Of a DNA stretch of 46,864 nucleotides, positions 1 through 8,333 are shown piece after piece. Within the stretch, counting starts at the first letter, position 1. Every line of letters starts with the position of its first letter. The DNA comes from Oscillospiraceae bacterium (GTDB lineage: Bacteria; Bacillota; Clostridia; Oscillospirales; CAG-272), in contig SVRS01000013.1 in NCBI GenBank assembly GCA_015064695.1, forward strand, positions 1-46,864, in the 5' to 3' direction. The notes beneath the pieces are model-generated. The model was not told the origin of the DNA, did not search any database, and was given only the letters and a program-made list of their open reading frames with translations. Both the position numbers and the translations under genes were made by a program.

Positions 1-1239
<1,239 letters not shown>

Positions 1240-1246
1240 TTATAAC

Positions 1247-1275
1247 ATTATAGCCGATTTTTTGAGGGATGTCAA
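1247..1275 (-). promoter_or_regulatory. sigma-A promoter of ligA
   Basis: On the minus strand TTGACA (1275-1270) and TATAAT (1252-1247) are both perfect consensus hexamers separated by exactly 17 nt. It lies about 80 bp upstream of the ligA start and downstream of the argD terminator. Confidence 0.9.
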
Positions 1276-1292
1276 GAGCGGAACCGAAACTC

Positions 1293-1354
1293 ACAAAAAA
1301 GATACAAGACACATCCCCACAGAACGTATCTTGTAGCTTTGTATCTTGTATCTT
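1293..1354 (-). terminator. terminator after argD built on tandem GATACAA units
   Basis: Reading the minus strand after the argD stop, AAGATACAAG (1354-1345) pairs perfectly with CTTGTATCTT (1308-1299), which runs into a T tract. The 5' arm is present as several near-tandem copies (GATACAA at about 1326-1362), so more than one 5' arm could pair with the single 3' arm. The loop is long (36 nt) for the outer pairing. Confidence 0.6.
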
Positions 1355-1362
1355 TGTATCTT
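1325..1362. repeat. short tandem repeat of (A)GATACAA
   Basis: Four degenerate copies of a 7-10 bp unit (GTATCTT on the plus strand) lie directly behind the argD stop codon. A further copy is found at 1299-1308 and a partial one at 1216-1224 in the ligA leader. Confidence 0.7.
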
Positions 1363-1363
1363 T

Positions 1364-2542
1364 TTACGCTTTGCTTGCCTTTTCGGCTTCCTCCGCGAGG
1401 ATCTCCATAGCGGCCCTCAGATCGTCCCATCCGATGTTCAAAGCGGGTAGCAGACGGATCTTGGCCTTGGCCTTGATGGGCAGGATGCCCCGCTCCATGC
1501 AGGCGGCGAGGATCTTTGCGCTGTCGCCCTCGGTCTCAATGCCGATCATCAGACCCAGGCCGCTGACCGACTTGATGCCGGGCTTACCTGTGAGGGTGGT
1601 GAAGATGTACTCCGACTTGGCCTTGACCTCTGCAAGCAGGTCCTCGTCGATGCGATCCAGAACGTGGCAGGCGGCGGCGCAGGAGATGGGGTTGGCACCA
1701 AAGGTGGAGCCGTGGAGACCGGCAGTCAGGGTGCCGTGGGACTTCTCAAAGAACAGGGTGGCGCCGATGGGCAGACCGCCCGCCAGGCCCTTGGCGGTAG
1801 ACATCACGTCGGGAGTAATGCCGTAGTGCTGGTAGGCGTAAAGATGGCCGCTCCGACCGTTACCCGTCTGAACCTCGTCCAGCATCATCAGCACGTTATA
1901 CTTGTCGCAGAGGGCGCGGAGACCGACCATGAACTCCTCGGTGAGAGGCATGACACCGCCCTCACCCTGCACAGGCTCGGCCAGAACGGCGGCACACCTG
2001 TGGGACTTGAGCAGCTCCTCCACCGACGCGATATTGTTGGCCTCAGCGTAGAGGAAGCCCTCGGTGAGGGGAGTGAAATCGGTGTGGAAGGAATCCTGCC
2101 CCGTGGCGGCCAGGGTGGTGATGGTACGGCCGTGGAAGCTGTTTTTCAGGGTGATGATGTGGTAATAGTCGCTTCCCTTTGCGCGGGCGGCCCACAGGCG
2201 GGCGGTCTTGATGGCGCACTCGTTGGCCTCGGCTCCCGAGTTGGAGAAGAACACCGACTTCGCCCCCGTGCGGGTGCAGAGCTTCTCGGCCAGGCGGGCG
2301 CCCGGCTCGTGGTAGTAGAGGTTGGAGGTATGCTGGAGCTTGCCCAGCTGCTCGGTGACGGCGGCAACCCAGCCCGCGTCGCTGTAGCCAAAGGTATTCA
2401 CCGCGATACCCGTAGCCAGATCAATGTATTTTTTGCCGTTCTCGTCGTAGACAGCGGAGCCCTCGCCGTGGGTGAGAACCAGGTCGAAACGACCGTAGGT
2501 GTTCGCGACGTATTGCTTATCGGTATTCTTAATGTTGCTCAT
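1364..2542 (-). CDS. argD: acetylornithine aminotransferase ArgD
   Basis: PLP-dependent class III aminotransferase of arginine biosynthesis, converting N-acetylglutamate-5-semialdehyde plus glutamate to N-acetylornithine and 2-oxoglutarate. It is 392 aa, normal for the family. Visible features are the SNSGAEANE cofactor-binding loop, FHGRT, AEPVQGEGG, the LDEVQTGNGR motif with the PLP-contacting Asp, and STAKGLAGG carrying the Schiff-base lysine. The start at 2542 (MSNIKNT) has an ACGGAG RBS 9 nt upstream; the longer open frame upstream to 2650 has no RBS and is low-complexity repeat DNA. It is the last arg gene of argC-argJ-argB-argD and is followed by a terminator. The gap to argB is enlarged by a dispersed repeat. 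Confidence 0.96.
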   Translation of the reverse strand: MSNIKNTDKQYVANTYGRFDLVLTHGEGSAVYDENGKKYIDLATGIAVNTFGYSDAGWVAAVTEQLGKLQHTSNLYYHEPGARLAEKLCTRTGAKSVFFSNSGAEANECAIKTARLWAARAKGSDYYHIITLKNSFHGRTITTLAATGQDSFHTDFTPLTEGFLYAEANNIASVEELLKSHRCAAVLAEPVQGEGGVMPLTEEFMVGLRALCDKYNVLMMLDEVQTGNGRSGHLYAYQHYGITPDVMSTAKGLAGGLPIGATLFFEKSHGTLTAGLHGSTFGANPISCAAACHVLDRIDEDLLAEVKAKSEYIFTTLTGKPGIKSVSGLGLMIGIETEGDSAKILAACMERGILPIKAKAKIRLLPALNIGWDDLRAAMEILAEEAEKASKA

Positions 2543-2579
2543 TTTTATATACTCCGTAATCTCGTTCTCCCGCTCCCCC

Positions 2580-2735
2580 AATGCCCCGGTGGGCAGGGAC
2601 CCACGGTGAAAGCCAATATCCTGACGGCTATCAGCAAGAAAAACACCCATTATTATTTTTGAAGGCTTTTGGAATTCCCAAGGGCTTTTTTCAAAAAGCC
2701 CTTAAGTGGGTCAAGGGCAGAGCCCTTGCGTTCTC
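2580..2735 (-). repeat. dispersed two-hairpin intergenic repeat, copy in argB-argD gap
   Basis: Read on the minus strand it starts with hairpin CAAGGGCTCTGCCCTTG, then a second hairpin AAGGGCTTTTT/AAAAAGCCCTT (2690-2713), then a tail resembling GGAATTCCAAAAGCCTT, and ends in a CACCGTGGGTCCCTGCCC block. Its architecture matches the elements at 4941-5099 and 7811-7960 and the partial one at 25376-25437. No coding potential was recognised. Confidence 0.65.
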
Positions 2736-2737
2736 CC

Positions 2738-3610
2738 TTACTCCTCTCCGCCCATCACCATAGTACCTGCGCCCTCATCGGTGAGCAGCTCCATGAGAAT
2801 GGCGTGGGGAACGCGGCCGTCCATGATGGTGACGTCCTTAACACCGGCCTTGATGGCCTCGATGCAGCAGTCCACCTTGGGGATCATGCCGCCCGAGATC
2901 ACGCCCTCGTCGTAGAGGGCTTTGGCCTGGGGCACGGTGACACGGGGGATCAGGGTGGTGGGATCGTCCTTGTCGCGGAGGATGCCGGCTACGTCGGTCA
3001 TCATGATAAGACGGGCGGCGCCCAGCGCACCTGCAATGTATGCCGCGGCGGTATCGCCGTTGATGTTGTAGACGTTGCCCTGGCGGTCGCTGGCCACCGT
3101 GGAGACAACGGGAATGTAGTTCTTCTCCAAAAGATCGTTGATGGGCTTGGCGCGGACCTTGGTGATCTCGCCCACAAAGCCCAGGCGCTCGTCCTTGATC
3201 TTGGCCTCAATGATGCCGCCGTCCATGCCCGATACGCCCACGGCGTGACCGCCCTTCATCTGGAGCAGGGTGACCAGGGTCTTATTGACCTTGCCCGCCA
3301 GCACCATCTGAACGATGTCCACCGTCTCCTTATCGGTGACGCGGAGGCCGTTCACGAATTCGGGCTGCTTGCCCAGCTTCTTCATCATGTCGCTGATCTC
3401 GGGGCCGCCGCCGTGAATGAGTACCACCTTCACGCCGATCAGCCACAGGAGCGCAAGATCCTCCATGACCTGCTGCTTCAGGTTCTCGTCGATCATGGCG
3501 TTACCGCCGTACTTGACCACAACGGTCTTGCCTACGTACTGCTTGATATAGGGCAGTGCCTGGGTCAGCACCTCGGCACGCTGGAAATTGGAAAAATGCA
3601 TGTTGTCCAT
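2738..3610 (-). CDS. argB: acetylglutamate kinase ArgB
   Basis: Phosphorylates N-acetylglutamate with ATP, the second committed step to arginine. It is 290 aa of the amino acid kinase fold. It shows VVKYGGNAM with the phosphate-binding lysine, HGGGPEI, the substrate-binding NGLRVTDK, NINGDTAAA, MTDVAGIL and GGMIPKV. The N-terminal extension before KYGG (AEVLTQALPYIKQYVGK) matches the helix of hexameric arginine-inhibited kinases such as those of Thermotoga and Pseudomonas, so feedback inhibition by arginine is likely by family knowledge. The C-terminal LLTDEGAGTMV also fits that class. The start at 3610 has an AGGAG RBS 9 nt upstream. Confidence 0.96.
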   Translation of the reverse strand: MDNMHFSNFQRAEVLTQALPYIKQYVGKTVVVKYGGNAMIDENLKQQVMEDLALLWLIGVKVVLIHGGGPEISDMMKKLGKQPEFVNGLRVTDKETVDIVQMVLAGKVNKTLVTLLQMKGGHAVGVSGMDGGIIEAKIKDERLGFVGEITKVRAKPINDLLEKNYIPVVSTVASDRQGNVYNINGDTAAAYIAGALGAARLIMMTDVAGILRDKDDPTTLIPRVTVPQAKALYDEGVISGGMIPKVDCCIEAIKAGVKDVTIMDGRVPHAILMELLTDEGAGTMVMGGEE

Positions 3611-3641
3611 GATGGATAACTCCTGTTTTGTTAATGATATA

Positions 3642-3669
3642 CGGTGGGAGACAAGTCCCCGCCCTACAG
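3642..3669 (-). repeat. short GTAGGGCGGGGACTTGTCTCCC-type repeat in argJ-argB gap
   Basis: The 63-bp gap between argJ and argB contains, on the minus strand, TGTAGGGCGGGGACTT followed by GTCTCCCACCG. From general familiarity this GC-rich inverted motif resembles intergenic repeats common in gut Clostridia. It could form a GGGGAC/GTCTCCC hairpin inside the operon mRNA. Confidence 0.45.
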
Positions 3670-3673
3670 TGTA

Positions 3674-4897
3674 TCAGGTTCGGTAGTCTCCGTTGATCTT
3701 AACGTAATCGTAGGTCAGATCGCAACCCCAAGCGGTGGCCTCGGCATCACCGTCGGAGAGGGTGACCTTGACGGTGATCTCGTCCTCCATGAGGATCTCC
3801 TTGGCAACCTCCTCGGAGAAGGCAACGCCCGCGCCGTCCTTGCAGACCAGGATCTCACCCTTGCGGGAGGAGAATACCACGTCGATGCCGTTCACGTCGG
3901 TCTCCACGCCGCTGTAACCGATGGCGCACAGCACACGGCCCCAGTTGGCATCGGCACCAAAGATGGCGGCCTTCATGAGAGAGGAGCAGATGACCGACTT
4001 GGCAATGCGGCGGGCGGATTCCAGATCACGGCCGCCCTTGACCTCGCACTCAAAGAGGCGGGTCGCACCCTCGCCGTCCGCGGCGATGCAACGGCAGAGG
4101 TAGACCGTCAGGGTGTTCAGAGCCTTCATGAAGGCGTCAAATTCCTCGCCCTCGGTCGTAATGAGGTCATTCCCTGCCAGGCCGTTGGCCATGAGAGTGA
4201 CCATGTCGTTGGTGGAGGTGTCGCCGTCCACGCTGACCATATTGAAGGTAGCCTGAATGTCGGTGGACAGAGCCTTCTGCAGCATAGCCGGAGCCACCGC
4301 GCAGTCGGTGGTGATGAAGACCAGCATGGTGGCCATGTTGGGATGGATCATGCCCGAGCCCTTGGCGATACCGCCGATGCGGCAGGTCTTACCGCCCACG
4401 GTGAACTCCAGGGCGAGCTCTTTGACCTTGGTATCGGTGGTCATAATGCCGTAGGCGGCATCCAGTGAGCCGTTCTTGTTCAATCCGCCCACCAGCGCGG
4501 GGATGCCGTTGGCGATGGGGGTGATGTCCAGGGTCTGGCCGATGACGCCGGTGGAGGCCACCACCACGTCGGCGGGGGAAATCTTCAGCTCAGCGGCCAG
4601 AAGGTCGGACATCTGCTCGGCGATCTCGATACCGTTGGCGTTGCAGGTATTGGCGTTGCCGCTGTTGCAGATCACGGCCTGAGCATAGCCGTCGGCGATG
4701 TGGTTCTTGGTCACGGTCAGAGGCGCGCCCTTGACGCGGTTGGTGGTATATACGCAGGCAGTAGCGGCCTTGGTATCGGAATAGATCACCGACAGGTCGT
4801 GCTTGGTCTTGTTCTTACGGATACCGCAATGGATACCGTTGGCGGTAAAGCCCCGGGCGGCGCAGACACCGCCGGGGATCTGGGTGATGGTAGTCAT
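3674..4897 (-). CDS. argJ: bifunctional ornithine acetyltransferase / N-acetylglutamate synthase ArgJ
   Basis: Transfers acetyl from N-acetylornithine to glutamate, recycling the acetyl group; bifunctional members also use acetyl-CoA. It is 407 aa. The autoprocessing site is visible as KGSGMIHPNMA then TMLVFITTD, placing the nucleophile at Thr190. The oxyanion-hole pair is in STGVIGQ (Thr116, Gly117). Cleavage after Ala189 should give alpha and beta chains, as known for this Ntn-like family. No argA or argE is visible, consistent with the cyclic pathway. The start at 4897 follows an AAGGAG RBS. It lies between argC and argB with repeat DNA on both sides. Confidence 0.96.
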   Translation of the reverse strand: MTTITQIPGGVCAARGFTANGIHCGIRKNKTKHDLSVIYSDTKAATACVYTTNRVKGAPLTVTKNHIADGYAQAVICNSGNANTCNANGIEIAEQMSDLLAAELKISPADVVVASTGVIGQTLDITPIANGIPALVGGLNKNGSLDAAYGIMTTDTKVKELALEFTVGGKTCRIGGIAKGSGMIHPNMATMLVFITTDCAVAPAMLQKALSTDIQATFNMVSVDGDTSTNDMVTLMANGLAGNDLITTEGEEFDAFMKALNTLTVYLCRCIAADGEGATRLFECEVKGGRDLESARRIAKSVICSSLMKAAIFGADANWGRVLCAIGYSGVETDVNGIDVVFSSRKGEILVCKDGAGVAFSEEVAKEILMEDEITVKVTLSDGDAEATAWGCDLTYDYVKINGDYRT

Positions 4898-4940
4898 GAT
4901 TTTCTCCTTAATTCATAGGAAGGAATATTTATACATAATG

Positions 4941-5099
4941 GAGAGCGTGCCTCCGGCGTCAGACAGGCTTGCCTGTCGAAACCTTTCTTGAAAGAAAGGT
5001 TCTAAGAACTCCAAAAAACTTAAAAACAATGCTTTGGAGAGCAACTCGGAGGCAGGGTCGAACTCGATTACCCCCATGGGGCCCCTGCCCCATTGGTAC
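4941..5099 (+). repeat. dispersed two-hairpin intergenic repeat, copy in argC-argJ gap
   Basis: It contains GAGCGTGCCTCCGG, hairpin GACAGGC-TT-GCCTGTC (4962-4977), hairpin ACCTTTCTT/AAGAAAGGT (4981-5000), the tail GAACTCCAAAAAACTT, and a closing block CCATGGGGCCCCTGCCCC. The same blocks in the same order occur at 7811-7960. It is antisense to the arg operon transcript and fills most of the 252-bp argC-argJ gap, in which no gene was seen. Confidence 0.75.
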
Positions 5100-5149
5100 A
5101 GGAAAACGGTTTGGATTTGAGGTTTTGCCGGAGAAATAGTATTATGCAA

Positions 5150-6079
5150 TTATACGATCAAATTGGACGTAGGCTCAGCACCGAGGAGAATGTTCAGACA
5201 CTCCACGGCGGCACCGCTGGCACCCTTGCCCAGGTTGTCGTAGCGGGCAACCAGGATCATGCGGTCGGGATTACCAAACACGCTGATCTCCATGCTGTCC
5301 TTCCCCGACATGGAGGCGGCGGAGAGGAAGCCGGATTCGTCGGCGTTGGCCACGCGAACCAGGGGAGAGCCGTCGTAGGTCTTGTGGTACAGCTCCAGAA
5401 TATCCGCGGGGGTCGCACCGTTTACGTCGGTACCGAATAGGGGAACCGTGACCTCCATGCCCGAGTAAAAGTCGCCCACGATGGGTAGAAATACGGGGGG
5501 ATTATGCAGTCCCGTAAAGGTCTTCATCTCGGGGAGGTGCTTATGGGTCTGGCCCAGGGCGTACTGGCGGGGGGCATCCAAAAGACCGTCGCGATCGGGA
5601 TTTTCGTAGTCCGCGATCATGTTTTTACCACCGCCGCTGTAGCCCGTAAGGGAGGTAGCGGACAGGTGGGCGTCGGGGGACAGGAGGCCGCTCTGCACCA
5701 GAGGGCGGACCAGGGCGATAAAGCCGCTGGCGTGACAGCCGGGGACGGCGATGCGGGTGGAGCTCTCGATCTTCTCGCGGAAGCTCGTGTCCAGCTCGGG
5801 GAAGCCGTAGGCCCAGGCAGGGTTGGTGCGGTGGGCGGTGGAGGTATCCAGCACGCGGACGGCAGGGTTTTCGATCATGGAGACCGCCTCGATGGAGGCG
5901 GCATCGGGGAGGCAGAGAAAGACGATGTCGGCAGTATTGAGCATCTCGCGTCTGGCCTCGCTGTCCTTACGCTTGTCCTCAGGGAGGATCAGCAGGGTGA
6001 TATCATTCCGCTCAGCCAGCCGCTCGCGGATACGCAGGCCCGTGGTTCCGGCCTGACCATCAATGTATATTTTTTTCAT
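5150..6079 (-). CDS. argC: N-acetyl-gamma-glutamyl-phosphate reductase ArgC (short type)
   Basis: NADPH-dependent reduction of N-acetylglutamyl phosphate to the semialdehyde. The 309-aa length and the N-terminus IYIDGQAGTTGLRI identify the short (type 2) ArgC rather than the roughly 345-aa type. The catalytic cysteine is Cys115 in AVPGCHASGF. Other family segments are FLCLPDAAS, DTSTAHRT, YGFPEL, SLTGYSGGGK, and GASGAAVECLN near the C-terminus. It is the first gene of argCJBD, preceded by a consensus promoter and a candidate ArgR box. The start at 6079 has an AAGGTGA RBS. The neighbouring argJ starts 252 bp further on because a repeat separates them. Confidence 0.96.
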   Translation of the reverse strand: MKKIYIDGQAGTTGLRIRERLAERNDITLLILPEDKRKDSEARREMLNTADIVFLCLPDAASIEAVSMIENPAVRVLDTSTAHRTNPAWAYGFPELDTSFREKIESSTRIAVPGCHASGFIALVRPLVQSGLLSPDAHLSATSLTGYSGGGKNMIADYENPDRDGLLDAPRQYALGQTHKHLPEMKTFTGLHNPPVFLPIVGDFYSGMEVTVPLFGTDVNGATPADILELYHKTYDGSPLVRVANADESGFLSAASMSGKDSMEISVFGNPDRMILVARYDNLGKGASGAAVECLNILLGAEPTSNLIV

Positions 6080-6091
6080 TTATTCACCTTC

Positions 6092-6109
6092 TATGCATAA
6101 AAATGCATA
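6092..6109 (-). promoter_or_regulatory. candidate ArgR operator (ARG box)
   Basis: An 18-bp perfect palindrome TATGCATAAAAATGCATA has the size and TG-N-AT-4-AT-N-CA layout of ARG boxes (consensus TGAAT-4-ATTCA), differing symmetrically at one position per half. It lies just downstream of the arg promoter -10, between the promoter and argC. Repression by arginine-bound ArgR is inferred. Confidence 0.55.
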
Positions 6110-6130
6110 TTTCCCACAAAGATACCATAT

Positions 6131-6159
6131 ATTATATCCGCTAAACCTGTTTTTGTCAA
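6131..6159 (-). promoter_or_regulatory. sigma-A promoter of argCJBD
   Basis: TTGACA at 6159-6154 and TATAAT at 6136-6131 on the minus strand with a 17-nt spacer; both hexamers are perfect. It lies about 50 bp upstream of the argC start. Confidence 0.92.
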
Positions 6160-6344
6160 GACATTTTTGCATATTATTTCACCCCGCCCAAGGGGTTTTG
6201 GAATTTTTCTGCGTTTTGGTGCAAACCCACGATGGCAAAGGCCGTTTTTTGTAGAAATTGACGGCTTTCTTCTCCTTTCTTGCCCATATATCCCCGTCTC
6301 GACCGATATTCTGCGGATTTTTTTCTCAAATATTGAAAAAGCAC

Positions 6345-6373
6345 TTGTTTTTTCGCCCAAAATATGCTATACT
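6345..6373 (+). promoter_or_regulatory. promoter of the coiled-coil membrane protein gene
   Basis: TTGTTT (6345-6350), 17-nt spacer, TATACT (6368-6373). It ends about 65 bp before the proposed TTG start. Confidence 0.7.
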
Positions 6374-6438
6374 GACTCGATTGCGAACGGCGGCACTCTG
6401 CCGGCCGTATTCATATGAACACAGAAAGGTTGCATACG

Positions 6439-7242
6439 TTGAGTACACATCGTCATAAAGCCCCCAAGCCCCGCCGTCAAAAGGACCGGGAGATCGCGCG
6501 TCTCCGAGGCGAGCTTTCCGCAGAGCGCGGACGCACCGCCAAGCTGGAGCGGGAAATTGCCAATTTGAAGCGAGAGCTACAGGTCGCCGGGCAAGCATCG
6601 TCAAAAAATCCCATCCGCCGTCTGTCCCGCCGAGGGAAGAGCGCCCGTAAGGAGGAACTTCTGCTGATGGATGCCGACCGCCGCGCCCGCTACTACCGCA
6701 AACGGTCCTTCCTCCGCTACCTGGTGGATTCCTTCAGAGAATCCATGCTCATGGAGATCATCACGAAATTCCGCCGCTATCTGAAGCGCTTTCAGCTGCT
6801 GCAGATGCTCTTCCCCATCCTTTTGGCCGTCGGCGCCTTCGTTGCGGTGGGTATCGTATCCCCCCTCGCCCTTCTGATCCTGTGTGTCGGCGTCATTCTG
6901 CCCACCGCCCTCATTCTTCTTGACTTCCACCGCATGAATAAGCACCTGCGGCAAGAGCTGGTGGACCGTCGGATCCGCATCATGATCCCACCGAAAAAGG
7001 GCGCCATGGAGAAAAATTCCTTCTTCGTTCGCAACGCCCGCGCCATGGCGGCCGAGGACGACGTCACCGTCATTGTCGTGACTCCCTACCTCTGCTCCGG
7101 TCGGGGCATGGGCGGCCGCAAAAGCTTCTTTACCGCCCGCAAGGAGGCCGATACCCTGTATCTGGTGCGCAGCCATTACTTCTTCACCCTCCGCCGCCGC
7201 GTATTGGACCGTCTGGACAGCGACGTGACCGTGATCTACTGA
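6439..7242 (+). CDS. uncharacterised coiled-coil double-TM protein
   Basis: I do not recognise a family. With the TTG start at 6439 (AAAGG RBS, 9-nt spacing) it is 267 aa; an in-frame ATG at 6415 lacks an RBS and would add 8 residues. The N-terminus is very basic, followed by a heptad-rich coiled coil (about residues 14-50, Glu/Arg/Leu-rich). Then come a basic region and two adjacent hydrophobic segments (about 123-141 and 143-162) separated by a short turn. The roughly 100-residue C-terminal domain is soluble (DDVTVIVVTPYLCSGRGMGG, TLYLVRSHYFF). Both termini are predicted cytoplasmic because the TM hairpin is flanked by Arg/Lys. It has its own promoter, divergent from argC. A role in sensing or envelope scaffolding would be speculation. 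Confidence 0.8.
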   Translation: MSTHRHKAPKPRRQKDREIARLRGELSAERGRTAKLEREIANLKRELQVAGQASSKNPIRRLSRRGKSARKEELLLMDADRRARYYRKRSFLRYLVDSFRESMLMEIITKFRRYLKRFQLLQMLFPILLAVGAFVAVGIVSPLALLILCVGVILPTALILLDFHRMNKHLRQELVDRRIRIMIPPKKGAMEKNSFFVRNARAMAAEDDVTVIVVTPYLCSGRGMGGRKSFFTARKEADTLYLVRSHYFFTLRRRVLDRLDSDVTVIY

Positions 7243-7276
7243 TTCCATTCCGACCCCGTGTTTTTTCCCGATCCGT

Positions 7277-7306
7277 GAATAATCTCATTCCGCGCGAGCC
7301 ATACTC
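7277..7306 (+). promoter_or_regulatory. possible sigma-G-type sporulation promoter
   Basis: GAATA (7277-7281), 18-nt spacer, CATACTC (7300-7306) resembles the B. subtilis SigG pattern (GHATR, 17-18 nt, CATNHTA). It lies about 38 bp upstream of a CotF-like coat gene, where a sporulation promoter would make sense. It is a short motif and could be chance. Confidence 0.35.
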
Positions 7307-7344
7307 TCTCCACCCGCAAGGGAATTTCATATTTGGAGGAAGTT

Positions 7345-7800
7345 ATGGTACTCACCCAGAAGGAGCTAACCCTCATCAAGGATCTCAAGGGACAGGAGCA
7401 GCTTTGCATCGACAAGTATACGAAGCACGCGGAATGCGCCCACGATCCCCAGCTCAAGCAGCTATTCACGCGGATCGCCCAGGTAGAACAGGGGCATCTG
7501 AACACTCTGACCCAAATGGAGAACGGCGGAAATCCCCCGGCAGGCGGATCGAAGGCCTCCACCATCCCCACCTTTACCGCCTACCACACCCAAAACGAGA
7601 CTGCCGAAAAGAAGCAGGACTGCTACCTCTGCTCCGATCTTCTGACCACCGAGAAGCACGCCTCGGGCTTGTACAACACCTGCGTGTTTGAATTCGGGCA
7701 GAGCGACCTCCGCAAGGCCCTCAATCACATTCAGACCGAGGAGCAGGAGCATGGGGAGATGATCTACAAGTATATGAAGGCGAATCATATGTATTCGTAA
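7345..7800 (+). CDS. CotF-family spore coat / ferritin-like protein
   Basis: 151 aa, similar to the CotF-like spore coat family with a four-helix ferritin-like fold. The N-terminal LTQKELTLIKDLKGQEQLCIDKY and the paired EQGHLNTL and EEQEHGEMIYKYM (ExxH-like helices, about residues 48-55 and 136-148) are typical. A Pro/Gly-rich linker (about 62-72) separates the halves. The ATG at 7345 is preceded by a strong GGAGG; a TTG further up overlaps that RBS and is rejected. Family members are coat or spore-associated in sporulating Firmicutes, but related proteins occur in non-sporulating Clostridia, so sporulation is inferred only. Confidence 0.8.
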   Translation: MVLTQKELTLIKDLKGQEQLCIDKYTKHAECAHDPQLKQLFTRIAQVEQGHLNTLTQMENGGNPPAGGSKASTIPTFTAYHTQNETAEKKQDCYLCSDLLTTEKHASGLYNTCVFEFGQSDLRKALNHIQTEEQEHGEMIYKYMKANHMYS

Positions 7801-7810
7801 GGGAGAACGG

Positions 7811-7960
7811 GGGAGCATGCCTCCGTCGGCTCAGACCCTTTCCGAAGAAAGGATCTGAGAACTCCCAAAACTTTGAAGCAGGGATTATTTGAGTAATGAG
7901 AGAACAGACGGTGCCATAGAGGACGTCACCATGGGGCCCTGCACCGTGGGTATATTCATA
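7811..7960 (+). repeat. dispersed two-hairpin intergenic repeat, copy downstream of cotF-like gene
   Basis: It shares GAGCATGCCTCCG, the CCTTTC/GAAAGG hairpin, GAGAACTCCCAAAACTTT and CCATGGGGCCCTGC with the copy at 4941-5099, in the same order. The middle is diverged. No gene is seen between 7801 and 8069. Confidence 0.75.
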
Positions 7961-7992
7961 CCAATCCTCAATCAAATGATCGGACAAAAAAC

Positions 7993-8037
7993 AAAAAAGG
8001 ATTCCCGCACCCGAATGGGTACGCCGAATCCTTTTTT
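7993..8037. terminator. bidirectional terminator between cotF-like gene and rpmF
   Basis: A 12-bp stem AAAAAAGGATTC/GAATCCTTTTTT with an inner ACCC/GGGT helix. A-rich and T-rich flanks allow function on both strands for the convergent genes. Confidence 0.88.
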
Positions 8038-8069
8038 TGTTGCAGGTTGAATTCGATCTGAAACCGAAA

Positions 8070-8255
8070 TCACTTAACGTCAAGAACCTTCTTGCCGTCG
8101 TAGAAGCCGCAAACCTTGCACACGCGGTGGGGCTTGTTCATCTCGTTGCACTCGGGGTTGGAGCACTTAACGAGACCGCAGGCCTCCAGCTTGGTGTTGT
8201 TCGATCTTCTGGTATCTCTGCGAGCCTTGGAAACTTTACACTTTGGTACTGCCAT
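8070..8255 (-). CDS. rpmF: 50S ribosomal protein L32
   Basis: 61 aa starting MAVPKCKVSKARRDTRR, the diagnostic L32 N-terminus. The C-terminal zinc-ribbon-type cysteines are present, but the first knuckle reads CSNPEC (C-x4-C) where most zinc-type L32 have C-x2-C; the second is CKVC followed by GFYDGKKV. The start at 8255 has an AGGAGGAGGTG RBS. It follows the DUF177 gene, the usual yceD/ylbN-rpmF pair, and is probably co-transcribed from the promoter at 8905-8933. Confidence 0.96.
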   Translation of the reverse strand: MAVPKCKVSKARRDTRRSNNTKLEACGLVKCSNPECNEMNKPHRVCKVCGFYDGKKVLDVK

Positions 8256-8333
8256 ATTGACACCTCCTCCTGGGCATTGCTCATATCTGAATAGCCTCTC
8301 GGCCATATCATTCAAAAATCTTCGTGTTCGGTA

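Larger units (their letters stand above)
6080..6438. other. divergent regulatory gap between argC and the coiled-coil membrane protein
   Basis: AT-rich, 359 bp, with no supportable gene. It holds the arg operon promoter and operator at its left end and the promoter of the rightward gene at its right end. The middle (about 6165-6335) shows only a weak CCCC/GGGG hairpin near 6181-6196 and nothing else recognised. Confidence 0.6.
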
